A stretch of 64,000 nt of DNA from an uncultured Phycisphaerales bacterium (GCA_903857265.1 CAIODZ010000031.1:21363-85362); one strand, 5' to 3'. Positions 17,740-27,398 are shown, counted from the first letter of the stretch. The notes: generated by a model not told the origin, from the sequence alone. Made by a program: numbers and translations.

Positions 17740-19023
17740 CTATCGTCTGAAAATCGTCTGCTTTCGATTAGGCCCTACGCCTATCATCGTAACAGGCCTC
17801 TTTACGCTCTTTTCTATGAAACTCACGTAGTTTTGAGCATTCAACGGCAACTGACCGAAATCTGTTATCTGCGTGATGTCTTCTTTCCAGCCGGGGAGGG
17901 TCTGATAGATACATTTAGCTTTTTCGAGCTTATCGATATTGGCGGGGAAAAACGTGGTCTGTTTGCCGTCGATTTCGTAGGCGACGCAGACCTTAAGCTC
18001 ATCGAGGCCGGTAAGGGTATCGAGGTGCATCATCGCGACCGAATCGATTCCTCCTATTGTTGCCGAATATGAAACAACGACCGCGTCGAACCAGCCGCAT
18101 CTCCTCGGCCTGCCGGTTGTTGTGCCGTATTCGTGCCCTTTGTCGCGAATGTACTGGCCGATTTCGTTATCCAGCTCCGACGGGAACGGGCCTGCGCCTA
18201 CTCTTGTCGTATATGCCTTTGAGATGCCTACGAACTCATCGACCATTTTGGCGGGCACGCCGGAACCGGAGGGCATTCCCAGCCCGCTGACGTTTGCGCT
18301 GGTGACGAAAGGAAACGTGCCATGGTCAATATCGAGCATACTGCCCTGCGCACCCTCGAAAAGAACCGACTTGCCTTTGGCGATAGCGCCATGTATGTAT
18401 TCCGTCGTATCGATGGTAAAGGGCAGGAGCTTTTGGGCGTAGAATTTGCATTTTTCGATTATCGGTTTGGCGTCAATCGGCTCTGCTTTATACAGGGCCG
18501 AGAATAATTTGTTTTTGTAATCCACAATCGTCCGCAGTTTTATCTCAAGTGAGGCAATGTCGCGCAGGTCGCCCATTCTAACAGCGTAACTTCTGCCCAT
18601 CTTGTCAGCGTTGCAGGGGCCGATGCCGCGAATGGTTGTGCCTATTTTCTTTTTGCCGAGCGACTCCTCGCGCAACTGGTCTTCTTTCTTGTGATAATCC
18701 AGCACCAGATGGGCGTTCTCGCTGATAAAGAGACGCTTGTCTAACTTGATGCCTTTTTGGGCAATAGAATCTATTTCGCCGAGCAGCGTTTCAGGGTCAA
18801 CGACGACCGCGTTTGTGATTACGCAAATCGCTTTGGGCCTGACGGCTCCGCTGGGCAAAAGGTGCAGCGCAAATTTATCGTTTCCCACCACAACGGTATG
18901 TCCCGCGTTTGCGCCGCCGTTATAACGAACGACGACGTCGCTGTCTTCGGCGAGGATATCGACGACCTTACCCTTGCCTTCATCGCCCCACTGCAATCCT
19001 ATGACACAACGATTCACGCTCAA
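17740..19023 (-). CDS. purA: Adenylosuccinate synthetase
   Basis: Couples IMP and aspartate with GTP hydrolysis to adenylosuccinate, the first committed step to AMP. 427 residues, full length. The N-terminal GLQWGDEGKGKVVD carries the catalytic Asp and GTP loop, followed by GGANAGHT. QGSMLDIDHGTFPFVT and TTTGRPRRCGW are also intact. It lies immediately upstream of uppS. The GMP branch genes guaB and guaA are 18 kb away on the other strand. Confidence 0.96.
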   Translation of the reverse strand: MSVNRCVIGLQWGDEGKGKVVDILAEDSDVVVRYNGGANAGHTVVVGNDKFALHLLPSGAVRPKAICVITNAVVVDPETLLGEIDSIAQKGIKLDKRLFISENAHLVLDYHKKEDQLREESLGKKKIGTTIRGIGPCNADKMGRSYAVRMGDLRDIASLEIKLRTIVDYKNKLFSALYKAEPIDAKPIIEKCKFYAQKLLPFTIDTTEYIHGAIAKGKSVLFEGAQGSMLDIDHGTFPFVTSANVSGLGMPSGSGVPAKMVDEFVGISKAYTTRVGAGPFPSELDNEIGQYIRDKGHEYGTTTGRPRRCGWFDAVVVSYSATIGGIDSVAMMHLDTLTGLDELKVCVAYEIDGKQTTFFPANIDKLEKAKCIYQTLPGWKEDITQITDFGQLPLNAQNYVSFIEKSVKRPVTMIGVGPNRKQTIFRR

Positions 19024-19115
19024 CCTCTTAATTTATGTTTAATATAATCGGCAAGCCCCCAGGTTTATCCCGAGGGTTTATGAAAAGAGAAGTTTAATCG
19101 CCAATGAGAAGGATT

Positions 19116-19574
19116 TCAACTGATTTTCGCTACCAGATGGTCCAGTACGGCTTTCAGGTTGTCGTAATTCCTGTCGCTGATTTTACGGTCGATTTCTTTG
19201 CCTTCAGGTGTTTTGTAAGTAAAGGTGAAATGGCCCTTTTTGTCGAAATCGGTCTTGTCGATTTTCTGGACCGAGTCGTAAGGGATGCTTGTTTTGCCGT
19301 CGATTACAAGGGCATTGTCATCAGCCACGACTTTCTTATTACGGATAACCAGCAAATACACGCCTAATAATACCGCCGCGCCCACAAGATAAACCGGGGC
19401 TTTTTGGTTGAATACCATTGTGCCGTCGGGTTTGCCGTCAGGGGAATGTTTCTCCCTGAACGACTCATTGAAGTAGCCGTCGTAAACGCAAAAAGCAGCG
19501 AAACCAACCAGGACAGCCATATAAATCAGATATGTCTTTACCTTGTATTTGCTTAAGGGGGCCACAATCGCCAT
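19116..19574 (-). CDS. Two-helix membrane protein with PH-like C-terminal domain
   Basis: 152 residues. Two hydrophobic segments (about 17-35 and 75-95) flank a loop with DGKPDGTMVFN. The C-terminal part from about residue 98 (DDNALVIDGKTSIPYDSVQKI, then KKGHFTFTYKTPEGKEI) resembles bacterial PH-like domains in strand pattern. AGGAAGAG lies at ribosome-site distance before the ATG at 19574, 20 bases after the stop of the preceding gene, so the two are probably co-transcribed. Function unknown. Confidence 0.6.
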   Translation of the reverse strand: MAIVAPLSKYKVKTYLIYMAVLVGFAAFCVYDGYFNESFREKHSPDGKPDGTMVFNQKAPVYLVGAAVLLGVYLLVIRNKKVVADDNALVIDGKTSIPYDSVQKIDKTDFDKKGHFTFTYKTPEGKEIDRKISDRNYDNLKAVLDHLVAKIS

Positions 19575-19594
19575 AGTCAATCTCTTCCTGTGTT

Positions 19595-20350
19595 TTAGGT
19601 CAGTCGTTTTTGCGCTATAACATTGATAAGCGGATGAACAAGATTTGGGACAATTTTGTCCGCCATCAGCTCGTCGGCGAGCATACATTGCCTGTCAAAT
19701 GATTCCAGCGTGTCGAATTTGCCCGACGCCGCGCGATACTGGCGAACAGTGAACGACAAGCTTATCGCATCTTCGACCGTCTGCGGCGGTTTATCGGGGT
19801 CGAAAATACTGGTTCGCGATTCGACGCTGATTCTGGCCTGGGTGCGGCAATCCTCAGAGAGCGCCACCACTATTTCGGGCGAATGGTCAATCGCTTTTGC
19901 CAGCGGTATGTCCAGCAGACAGTTGAAAGCCGAAGAGCCAAGGGCTTCGGCGATAATCTGGTCGTGATTGCCTGCGCAGAAAAAGTCCATCGCGTAAGTA
20001 ACGTCAAGAGAATCAACGTCAAGATGACTTATGCCCAGCATATACGGAATCAGGCCCAAAACAAATTTGTCCTGACTGTAAACTTCCGCGAACTCCACGG
20101 GGTTTACGATACCTGAGCTGACACGGTCGGCTTCCAGTGCCACCCAGCGGTACTGGCCGCTGCCGTGCTCCTCTTCGAGACAGTATTCTGTGTTTTCCCG
20201 GCGGGTAAAGCAGCCCATCGTGGGATACTGCTTTTGAAGCCGCTCAAAAAACGCCAGAACGGTGTCGCTCTGGAGGGGTAAGTCAAGCTCGGTGTTGACG
20301 AACATATCCAGATAAAAATCATCGCACAGGGAACTATAGCCATTGGCCAT
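19595..20350 (-). CDS. Uncharacterised cytoplasmic protein
   Basis: 251 residues starting MANGYSSLCDDFYLD. No signal peptide, membrane helix or known motif is visible. There is a moderately acidic, mixed alpha/beta composition and a segment SGQYRWVALEADRVSSG near residue 60-75 in an otherwise unremarkable chain. I selected the ATG at 20350; upstream nine codons are open but less likely. It lies between the kinase-like membrane protein gene and the PH-like gene, probably in one transcript with the latter. No family recognised. Confidence 0.55.
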   Translation of the reverse strand: MANGYSSLCDDFYLDMFVNTELDLPLQSDTVLAFFERLQKQYPTMGCFTRRENTEYCLEEEHGSGQYRWVALEADRVSSGIVNPVEFAEVYSQDKFVLGLIPYMLGISHLDVDSLDVTYAMDFFCAGNHDQIIAEALGSSAFNCLLDIPLAKAIDHSPEIVVALSEDCRTQARISVESRTSIFDPDKPPQTVEDAISLSFTVRQYRAASGKFDTLESFDRQCMLADELMADKIVPNLVHPLINVIAQKRLT

Positions 20351-20386
20351 AATTGAAGCACTCTCTACACAAACCACCCAAACATC

Positions 20387-20432
20387 GACCCGGCAGTATC
20401 CGCAATTTGGCGGATATCCCCAAACCCGGGTC
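20387..20432. other. Two-tier inverted repeat between genes
   Basis: GACCCGG (20387-20393) pairs with CCGGGTC (20426-20432), and inside it TATCCGC (20397-20403) pairs with GCGGATA (20410-20416). It lies in the 159-base gap between two minus-strand genes and has no T run, so it is more likely a processing or regulatory hairpin than a terminator. Confidence 0.5.
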
Positions 20433-20509
20433 CGCTGTTAATTATACTTTAAAAAGTTCGCTTTGCCAGATTTTTCTGAGCCGAATTTGCAGCCGAATAA
20501 CGCGGCAGC

Positions 20510-23023
20510 TCAAACGCCCATACGTTTCAGGTCGGGGTCGGGCAGCATCATTTCGGTAACAATAGCCGCGATTGTGGCAAGAACCGCGGAAGCAAAGGTG
20601 TGCATTGCGCACAATGTTATCAATTTCGATGCCGTAGCGCTATGGTCAAGTATTGCCGCGGCAACAGTGGCAAATATCCCGATAGCAGCACCCGAGACGG
20701 TCGCGGCAACAATTCGTCTCCACAATGCCGCTCCGCCCGCGCCGAGGGTTACGGCAACCCCGCAAAGTACTGGTGCCAAAATAACAAGCAACCGGATATC
20801 TCTTAACCGGGGCAGCACCCAGTAATCGTCCAAATAACTGTTATATGCAAAGGCAAATGCCGCAACCGCGGCGATGACACAGCCAACCGCGTGCCAATAG
20901 CGGACAGGATACGCCGAGCGGATTTCGGCGCGGCGGGCCATACGCCTGCGAATCGTCAAAGGCCAGTTATAGAACAGGCAGAACACCCAATGCTCCAATA
21001 ACGCCCCCCCCTCGCCAAACACCGGCACTATGTGAACTATTTCGGTTGCCCAGTGCCCCGCCATAAACCTCGCAAGGGCCGGGTAGCGATATGTCATCTG
21101 AATCGGAAAAGCCAGATACCCTATATACTTGAAGAAACTAAGAAACAGCGCAATGTTGTAATCTTTAAAACTGCGGTCATGAATCGCCAGGCTGACGGTG
21201 TAACAGCCTCTTGCAATCGAACCGGGAGAAATAGGTATGACCTGAAACAGCACAACAATGCCCACCCCTATCGCCCATGCTTTTTCGCGGGGCATTTCAG
21301 GGTGCATATATACATAAGCAAATGCACATATCAGCGCGACGATGTGCGTCGTCGGCATCAGAAGCAAATGAACGACCAAACTTACCAGGTATTTTTGAAT
21401 GTATGGCTCTTTTATCTGCGAGAGAATAGTGTCGGCGTCGGAATCGGTGAGTATATGCTTTTTGCGCCCCTCGGCAACCATATCGCGAAGCCACTGCTCG
21501 CGCATCGCAGCACTAAAATACAACTGGAAAGGCCTGATGAATATGGCCGACAATTTTTCCTTTCTGAAGGCCGAATCAGTAAAGAATCGATGCAATCTCA
21601 CAGATATGAGAATCAGCAGCGGCAAATGCAGGAAGAACCTCCCGGGCTTATCGTGGATTTTTAACGCCTCGGTCATACTTACACGCCCGGCTCGATACCA
21701 GCCGATGGTCTTTTCGAAAATTTTCCCATCGACCGCCCTGCGAAAATAATCCCAGCGGGTAAACATCTCCGTGTAGTGGCGTCGCCAGTCGGCCCTTGCC
21801 CGGAACCGGCGGAAAATAGTGCCTAAGAAAGGTATCAGGCCGAGAAGCAAAAACATTACCGCACTCGTTTTTTTGCCGCGCAGTTTTATCTCGCTTTCGT
21901 CGTCGATGATATTACGGACCTTCCATCCTGTGATTGAGCCGGCGAGAATCTGTGACCATAACTTCGCGTCATAAAACAGCCGGATATTGTTATGAGTAAC
22001 GTCCGGGATACTGCTGCGGTAAATCTGTTCCTCTGCTTTAAGCTCGTCGAGCATTCCCCGCATATCCGCGAAATGCTGGGGGTCTGCAAGCACAAACGAT
22101 TCGAGTTTTGATACGTCCCCGCGATCGAACTGTACGATTGAGCCGCGCATAATGCCTTTAGCTATCAGCGAAAAATCGCCTGGACTCATCGGCAAAAACG
22201 GCAGCAGCACAAGCCCGGGCCTGAAATCGACGGCCGTCAATCCTTTCGCGGGCTGGTCCTCGGCACCTTTGCGTTTGAGGCAGTTGGGCTGGCTCTTGCA
22301 GGTTGACCATTCGTATTGCCTGGCGAACTCGTATGCACCGATACTATGGAGCATATTTACGAAATCAGCCATAAATTTCTTTTTTGCGCGGTATTCTGGC
22401 GAGCCGAGATAACGAGTATCAGTGATTTTGCCCCGTCGCCAGAATTTAAGCAGGTCCATCCTGTCATCAGCTTCCAGCAGCCAGGTGCGTCCCTCGACCC
22501 ATTCGCTCAACTCGCCGCAGCTGCCGATTTTTTCATCAACAAAAGTGGCGTGAATATCAACGACGGCCATCTCGTCGCCGAAGCGGATTTTGGCCGCCTG
22601 CCTGATGAATTTTTGCCAAAGCGCGCCTGCTCTTGCCGCCGCGGGATTGACCTGAAGCTGGAAAGGCCCCTGAAAACCAATCTTATAAAGGATATCGCGA
22701 AACAAGCACGCAAAACCCGACGGCGGAACGAGAATCTTCATCGCGTAAACGCCGCCCTGCTCGATGCCCGCAATGGGGCCGGTCGCGTTTTGAATATCGC
22801 GGATTTTAACCCTGTAAACCTGGCCTGCAAACCCGCCTCCGATGAATTTTTCTATCAGCAAATGCACTCGGGCAGTGTCAGGCGTTTTGAGGCCTGTAAC
22901 ATCGTAAACCAGTTCCGTCCCTGCGTCATACCGGCTGACTCGCATCGGACGATGAAGACCAAGACCCTGATACTTCGCCTGAAGTTTCCTGCATATATCG
23001 GAGCTGTATTCCGTTGTTGCCAT
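20510..23023 (-). CDS. Kinase-like protein with large membrane domain
   Basis: 837 residues. Residues 58-100 look like a protein-kinase N-lobe: EKFIGGGFAGQVYRVKI (glycine-rich loop) and VYAMKIL (VAIK-type Lys96). Further on, YEWSTCKSQPN (238-247) occupies the catalytic-loop position but has Cys or Thr where HRD has Asp, and AVDFRPG (264-270) resembles DFG. From about residue 385 to the end there are roughly nine membrane helices with basic loops. A membrane-bound kinase-like or pseudokinase sensor is the best reading. The following genes encode small unknown proteins. The C-terminal half matches no family I know. Confidence 0.6.
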   Translation of the reverse strand: MATTEYSSDICRKLQAKYQGLGLHRPMRVSRYDAGTELVYDVTGLKTPDTARVHLLIEKFIGGGFAGQVYRVKIRDIQNATGPIAGIEQGGVYAMKILVPPSGFACLFRDILYKIGFQGPFQLQVNPAAARAGALWQKFIRQAAKIRFGDEMAVVDIHATFVDEKIGSCGELSEWVEGRTWLLEADDRMDLLKFWRRGKITDTRYLGSPEYRAKKKFMADFVNMLHSIGAYEFARQYEWSTCKSQPNCLKRKGAEDQPAKGLTAVDFRPGLVLLPFLPMSPGDFSLIAKGIMRGSIVQFDRGDVSKLESFVLADPQHFADMRGMLDELKAEEQIYRSSIPDVTHNNIRLFYDAKLWSQILAGSITGWKVRNIIDDESEIKLRGKKTSAVMFLLLGLIPFLGTIFRRFRARADWRRHYTEMFTRWDYFRRAVDGKIFEKTIGWYRAGRVSMTEALKIHDKPGRFFLHLPLLILISVRLHRFFTDSAFRKEKLSAIFIRPFQLYFSAAMREQWLRDMVAEGRKKHILTDSDADTILSQIKEPYIQKYLVSLVVHLLLMPTTHIVALICAFAYVYMHPEMPREKAWAIGVGIVVLFQVIPISPGSIARGCYTVSLAIHDRSFKDYNIALFLSFFKYIGYLAFPIQMTYRYPALARFMAGHWATEIVHIVPVFGEGGALLEHWVFCLFYNWPLTIRRRMARRAEIRSAYPVRYWHAVGCVIAAVAAFAFAYNSYLDDYWVLPRLRDIRLLVILAPVLCGVAVTLGAGGAALWRRIVAATVSGAAIGIFATVAAAILDHSATASKLITLCAMHTFASAVLATIAAIVTEMMLPDPDLKRMGV

Positions 23024-23053
23024 TAATACTCCCTGTTACTTTTGACAGCAAAA

Positions 23054-23545
23054 TTATTTAAGAATCCAGAATTTAGCGGAAATGAACAACGCGATTCCCG
23101 CGTACACCCCCGCCATCAAATCGTCGGCGAGAATCCCCCAGCCGGCGGGCAATTCTTCAAGCCGATACGAGGGCCAGGGCTTGACCGTATCAAACAAACG
23201 AAACAAAAAATAACCGAGCACAGCAATCGAAATAATCTGACCGCCCGAGGCATTGGCCATAAGCAACGGCATCGCCAGAAAAGTCAATGCCTGTCCCGCA
23301 ATCTCGTCAGCCACCACCTCGTTGGGGTCTTCATTACCCGTCGCGGCAACGGCAACGTGGGAAAATTTAACGCACACAAACGAGCCGGCTGCTATAAGCG
23401 CAATCATCAGCGATACCGGAACCGCCCCCGACCCGCCGAAATAGCAGGCACGACCAAATATAATCGCGGAAGGCAATGACCCCCACGACCCGGGCGCCAC
23501 AGGCAGCCAGCCAAGCCCGAAACAAGATGTAAGAAGACGTTTCAT
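23054..23545 (-). CDS. pgpA: Phosphatidylglycerophosphatase A
   Basis: Removes phosphate from phosphatidylglycerol phosphate in the inner membrane. 163 residues, family length, with GLGWLPVAPGSWGS near the N-terminus, DPNEVVADEIAGQ (metal-binding acidic cluster) and FRLFDTVKPWP, then ILADDLMAGVYAG. It lies 30 bases before the kinase-like gene on the same strand. It completes a lipid-synthesis set with gpsA and cdsA in this window. Confidence 0.93.
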   Translation of the reverse strand: MKRLLTSCFGLGWLPVAPGSWGSLPSAIIFGRACYFGGSGAVPVSLMIALIAAGSFVCVKFSHVAVAATGNEDPNEVVADEIAGQALTFLAMPLLMANASGGQIISIAVLGYFLFRLFDTVKPWPSYRLEELPAGWGILADDLMAGVYAGIALFISAKFWILK

Positions 23546-23599
23546 AAAACCAGCAAATCCGCAGAAAAATTAAACGTAAAGGATTATAACGATTAGGCC

Positions 23600-24694
23600 T
23601 TAGATTTCCTCAACCATTTTCAGGCAGAAACGGTCCGTCATACCGGCGATGTAATCGCAGACGGCACGCTGGAGACCCTGTTTCTCAATGAAACGCTGGA
23701 AATAGCCCGGCATAAGCTTGGGCTGGTTACAAAAATGCTCGAAAAGCCAGGTAAGCCACTGCTCGACTTTTTTGCCGGCGGAAAGCAGCAAAGGATGCTG
23801 ATAAAAATTCGCGAGAAGGAATTGCTCCAGCTCTTTTAATTGGGCGCCGCTTTCTTCGGGCAGGATAATCAAGCTTTCCCGCCGGCGGTATATGTCATCG
23901 AGTGTTTTAATTTTCGCCTGGCGAATCGCCTGGCTGCTTTGCTCGATACAATCACCTACGAGTATATCTATAATCGCTTTGGCGCTCCTTGTCCGGCGGA
24001 CTATTCTATCCTCAATCCTGTCTGCCTGTGCCCGCTGTTTGGCTTCCTGAAACAACTTTATGTCTTTTAACTGCTCCGCCTCGATAAGTCCCGCCCGCAT
24101 ACCGTCTTCGAGGTCGTGCGAATTAAAGGCAATCATATCTGCGATATTCGCTATCTGGCCTTCGAGCGAACAATTCAGCTCAGGGAAATCGGCATCCTCG
24201 GGTTTATCGTACGGGCTGCTGTGTTTTGCCAGCCCCAGCCGGGTTTCATAAGTCAGGTTAAGTCCCGCGAAATCCGGGTAAGGATGCTCAAGCAAATCAA
24301 CGATTCGCAGCGATTGCCTGTTGTGCTCGAAGCCGCCGAAATCAACCATCAGCTTATTGAGAACGCTTTCACCCGTGTGGCCGAAAGGCGAATGGCCCAA
24401 ATCGTGCGCCAGGCATATTGCCTCGGTAAGTTGCTCGTTGAGACCAAGAGCCTTTGCGATAGTTCTGCCAATCTGGGCAACTTCGATTGTATGAGTAAGG
24501 CGTGTGCGGTAATGGTCATCGAGGCCGGGCGTGAAAACCTGCGTTTTGCCTTCGAGCCGGCGAAACGCCGCACAGTGAATTATCCTGTCGCGGTCGCGGT
24601 CGAAATCCAGTCGATAGGGATGCGGCTCTTCGGCAAACAGCCGGCCTTTGCCGGATTTTTCACTGACCGCGTAAGGAGCAAGCTCTGAACGCAT
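23600..24694 (-). CDS. dgt: dGTP triphosphohydrolase-like protein
   Basis: HD-domain phosphohydrolase, 364 residues, that splits dGTP (or other dNTPs) to the nucleoside and triphosphate. RDRDRIIHCAAFRRLEGKTQ, then RTRLTHTIEVAQIGR (His of HD site), CLAHDLGHSPFGHTGE and NSHDLEDGMRAG are all present. The start at 24694 lies 2 bases after the HIT gene stop; 32 extra upstream codons overlap that gene and are rejected. Coupled translation with the HIT gene is likely. Confidence 0.9.
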   Translation of the reverse strand: MRSELAPYAVSEKSGKGRLFAEEPHPYRLDFDRDRDRIIHCAAFRRLEGKTQVFTPGLDDHYRTRLTHTIEVAQIGRTIAKALGLNEQLTEAICLAHDLGHSPFGHTGESVLNKLMVDFGGFEHNRQSLRIVDLLEHPYPDFAGLNLTYETRLGLAKHSSPYDKPEDADFPELNCSLEGQIANIADMIAFNSHDLEDGMRAGLIEAEQLKDIKLFQEAKQRAQADRIEDRIVRRTRSAKAIIDILVGDCIEQSSQAIRQAKIKTLDDIYRRRESLIILPEESGAQLKELEQFLLANFYQHPLLLSAGKKVEQWLTWLFEHFCNQPKLMPGYFQRFIEKQGLQRAVCDYIAGMTDRFCLKMVEEI

Positions 24695-24696
24695 AA

Positions 24697-25221
24697 TCAC
24701 AGGATTGGAAGATTGTTTTTGGCGCTTATTTGTTTTAATACCGCAAGAAGCTCCTCGATGCTCTGGCTGATGAGGTATGTATCGCTGCAAACCCGGACGA
24801 AATTAGTATCGCCGTTCCAGCGAGGGACAACGTGTATGTGCATATGGTCGGGCAATCCCGCGCCGGCGCATTTGCCGAAATTGATGCCGATATTAAAGCC
24901 GTGGGGCTTAATCGCAAGAGAAAGCGCTTTCTGTGCATCCCTTATTAATTTGGTCATTTCAAGAAGCTCTTCGTCGTTCGCCTCGCTGAAATCGTGGATG
25001 TGCCGGGCAGGTGCAATAAGAAGATGCCCGTTGTTATAAGGGAAGCGATTCATCACCGCGATGCAGTTTTGGGAACGCCACAGGACAAAATTCTTGTCGT
25101 CATCCTGCGGGGTTTTGATATTTTTACAGATGAAACACTCGTCTTTGTCGGCCAGGCCCTGAATGTAGCCGATTCGCCACGGAGCCCAGAGATTCTTTTT
25201 TTTCAAACTGATAACCTCCAA
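24697..25221 (-). CDS. HIT-family nucleotide hydrolase/phosphorylase
   Basis: 174 residues with the histidine triad in LPDHMHIHVVPRW. NKNLWAPWRIGYI-like residues at the start and CFICKN resemble the bacterial Ap4A-phosphorylase-like HIT group, which acts on dinucleoside polyphosphates or nucleotide monophosphate esters. The catalytic histidine is the middle of the HxHxH run. The CxxC at CFIC may bind zinc with a downstream His. Followed directly by dgt, suggesting nucleotide house-cleaning. Confidence 0.88.
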   Translation of the reverse strand: MEVISLKKKNLWAPWRIGYIQGLADKDECFICKNIKTPQDDDKNFVLWRSQNCIAVMNRFPYNNGHLLIAPARHIHDFSEANDEELLEMTKLIRDAQKALSLAIKPHGFNIGINFGKCAGAGLPDHMHIHVVPRWNGDTNFVRVCSDTYLISQSIEELLAVLKQISAKNNLPIL

Positions 25222-25240
25222 AACGCTTTCCTCTTGATTA

Positions 25241-26254
25241 TCAATTCTTTTTCCCCGGGGCTATAAGCTGCATTGTCATTGTCTGCTCAATGGTTATCTT
25301 CGGATTTATGCCGCTCAGTCCCATAGGCATACCCGCCGTGGCATGCATCGTGTATTTTTGAGTGTACTGCTCGGTTCTTCCGGCTTCTATATTGAAAAGC
25401 TCTTGTCCATGTCCCTGTATATCGAGCACTTTGTAGTCCCGCAGAAAACCGAATATCCCGCTCATCATGAACACCTCCGTATAAGGAATAGGCCATTCGG
25501 AGGGATTTGGCCACAGCAGAGAATAGGAACTGCCTATGACGGCTATACGGCTATTGGGGTCATTGGGGTCCTGGCGGATTTCTTCCAGTGTGTAATTCAC
25601 GTTTCTGGCCGCAAAAAGAATCATCGTTGCGGGGGCCGGGAGCACGGACTTCCACTTTTCGCCGACGGCAACACCTTTTGACGGGTTGTTTATATGCGAC
25701 ACGGAATCCCACAGGAACCACTGCGTGGCAATGACATCATAAAGCATATCCGGGTCTTTGATGAGACCGTTTTTCCTGTCGGCCCTGAACGCCTGCTGAC
25801 CCGCCTTATGAAGCACGTCAACAAATTGTGAACCGTCCACAATTTTACCCCTAGCGTCAACGGTAAACGTCCAGTCCTTGCCGGAGAAACTTTCCGCCGC
25901 CTCCTTCCAACTCTGCGAGCGAGCCGACGACAAGGTGCGGTGTGCACTCGCAGATTCACAATGTGCCCTGATTGTCGAAATACCGTATGGGTCCACTGTA
26001 ACAGGTGTATAAAAAACAACCATTTCCAGCGATTCCGACGAGCTGTTTATCTTGTTTACGTCTCCCGCTCTCGACGGGCCCCAGTCTACCGCCATATTCC
26101 TGCTGCTGACAAACTTATATTTAAGGGGCTGGCCTGGCTTGAAATCAACGGTCAACAGCGTTCTTTTTGAAGTCAACGCCGCCTTTTGCGCCGGGGTGCA
26201 GCCGGCGATAATCCCAACAACAAGAGCCGCTATAAGAATTTTCGTCTGGTTCAA
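25241..26254 (-). CDS. Putative lipoprotein, paralogue of next gene
   Basis: 337 residues beginning with a lipoprotein signal (IIAGC, Cys19). The mature part is beta-rich without known catalytic motif and recalls DUF6263-type secreted proteins. Segments such as FTVDARGKIVDGSQFVDVL and GVAVGEKWKSVLPAP parallel those of the upstream lipoprotein (GKTYMIEFN..., KPGGKWSS), so the two are probably diverged duplicates. Expected at the cell envelope. It lies 26 bases downstream of its paralogue. Confidence 0.65.
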   Translation of the reverse strand: MNQTKILIAALVVGIIAGCTPAQKAALTSKRTLLTVDFKPGQPLKYKFVSSRNMAVDWGPSRAGDVNKINSSSESLEMVVFYTPVTVDPYGISTIRAHCESASAHRTLSSARSQSWKEAAESFSGKDWTFTVDARGKIVDGSQFVDVLHKAGQQAFRADRKNGLIKDPDMLYDVIATQWFLWDSVSHINNPSKGVAVGEKWKSVLPAPATMILFAARNVNYTLEEIRQDPNDPNSRIAVIGSSYSLLWPNPSEWPIPYTEVFMMSGIFGFLRDYKVLDIQGHGQELFNIEAGRTEQYTQKYTMHATAGMPMGLSGINPKITIEQTMTMQLIAPGKKN

Positions 26255-26280
26255 TCCTGTCCCTTTCGTTCAAATCCGAA

Positions 26281-27273
26281 TTATTTAATTCTTTCAATGC
26301 TGTACCCGCGTTCCGCGGACATATTCAGCACCACCGGCTCCGAGGCATCACCCTGCTTTGCCGGAAGCACGACAGTCCAGGTTGCCTGGAGATTTTCATG
26401 GTAATTTTCTATCCTGCCCGCTTTCACGTCAAATTCCCCGGCTCCCGTATATAATTCCTTCGAGTCGAATTTCCGCGACTCACCTTCTTCAGCCTTCCTG
26501 CCGGCGAATTTTGGCTCAACTTCGGAGGTTGGTATCGCGTTCATATCGATAACCGCAATCTCTCGCCCGTCGTTTCGCAGTTCCTTAAGGGTGTAAATTT
26601 TTTCGTAGGATTTAATCCCCATTTTCCCGAACACAAAGGTCTTTATTGAGCTCCACTTGCCCCCTGGTTTAAGCATTTCCTGTCCCTGCTTGGGCAATTG
26701 CATTGTGCCGTGCCTTTCTATTATCGAATCCGGCAAAATCATCTCGATTCCTTCCTTGTCGGAAACAGTTCCGCCTTTCATCATATCCATGACCGGCGGC
26801 AACTCATCGACAAAAGTCACAATGTTCCGCGGATTGAATTCTATCATATAGGTTTTGCCGACTAACTGTATTAACGGGTTTTTGGAATCCGAATGCCTTG
26901 TGCTGTCGAAATCCGCGGTTGTCTGCCCCTTGCTCGTGAAAAAGCATTTCAGCCCGTCGATCGATATCTGCGCGGTGGCTATGCCGTTGGCGTCAACGGT
27001 TTGTATCCGTCGCGTAACGGCCATTTCGATGCGTTCTTCGCTGAAGCTTTCGTCAAATGCCGCTTTCTCGGGAACCGGCCCCTGCCATTTTGTGGTCCTG
27101 CGAGCTATGGTTGTAATCTTATATTTATCCAACTCACCGACGGTCGATTTCAACGCGATTTTAACCCGACCATTTGACTGTTTTTGTGGTTGCGCCGTTT
27201 CACAGCCCCATGCGAACACTCCACAGCATATCCCCGCTACCACTAAACCCCTGAAAATACCGTTTTTTGCCAT
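26281..27273 (-). CDS. Putative lipoprotein, paralogue of previous gene
   Basis: 330 residues with a signal ending FAWGC (lipidated Cys24). The body is a beta-rich domain with NPRNIVTFVDELPPVMDMM and a late GAGEFDVKAGRIENYHENLQ region similar to ELFNIEAGRTEQYTQKY in the following gene. Related to DUF6263-like lipoproteins frequent in planctomycetes; function unknown. A sigma-70-like promoter is found about 55 bases before the start, making this the first gene of a two-gene operon. Confidence 0.65.
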   Translation of the reverse strand: MAKNGIFRGLVVAGICCGVFAWGCETAQPQKQSNGRVKIALKSTVGELDKYKITTIARRTTKWQGPVPEKAAFDESFSEERIEMAVTRRIQTVDANGIATAQISIDGLKCFFTSKGQTTADFDSTRHSDSKNPLIQLVGKTYMIEFNPRNIVTFVDELPPVMDMMKGGTVSDKEGIEMILPDSIIERHGTMQLPKQGQEMLKPGGKWSSIKTFVFGKMGIKSYEKIYTLKELRNDGREIAVIDMNAIPTSEVEPKFAGRKAEEGESRKFDSKELYTGAGEFDVKAGRIENYHENLQATWTVVLPAKQGDASEPVVLNMSAERGYSIERIK

Positions 27274-27331
27274 AATTTCATTCTCCGTGTAGTTTCCGTG
27301 TAGTTTTAAGTTTATCCAAATTAAAACGGTT

Positions 27332-27359
27332 ATTATACACGCCGGCGATATCGAAACAA
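27332..27359 (-). promoter_or_regulatory. Sigma-70-like promoter for the lipoprotein pair
   Basis: On the minus strand TTGTTT (27359-27354) is followed after 16 bases by a perfect TATAAT (27337-27332). It faces the lipoprotein gene that begins at 27273. Confidence 0.6.
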
Positions 27360-27369
27360 CCTATTTTTC

Positions 27370-27398
27370 TTCAACAACAGCCGCCTAAACGCTACAAT
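27370..27398 (+). promoter_or_regulatory. Candidate promoter for ilvD
   Basis: TTCAAC (27370-27375), 17 bases, then TACAAT (27393-27398), about 50 bases before ilvD. It overlaps nothing coding and sits back to back with the lipoprotein promoter. Confidence 0.45.
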
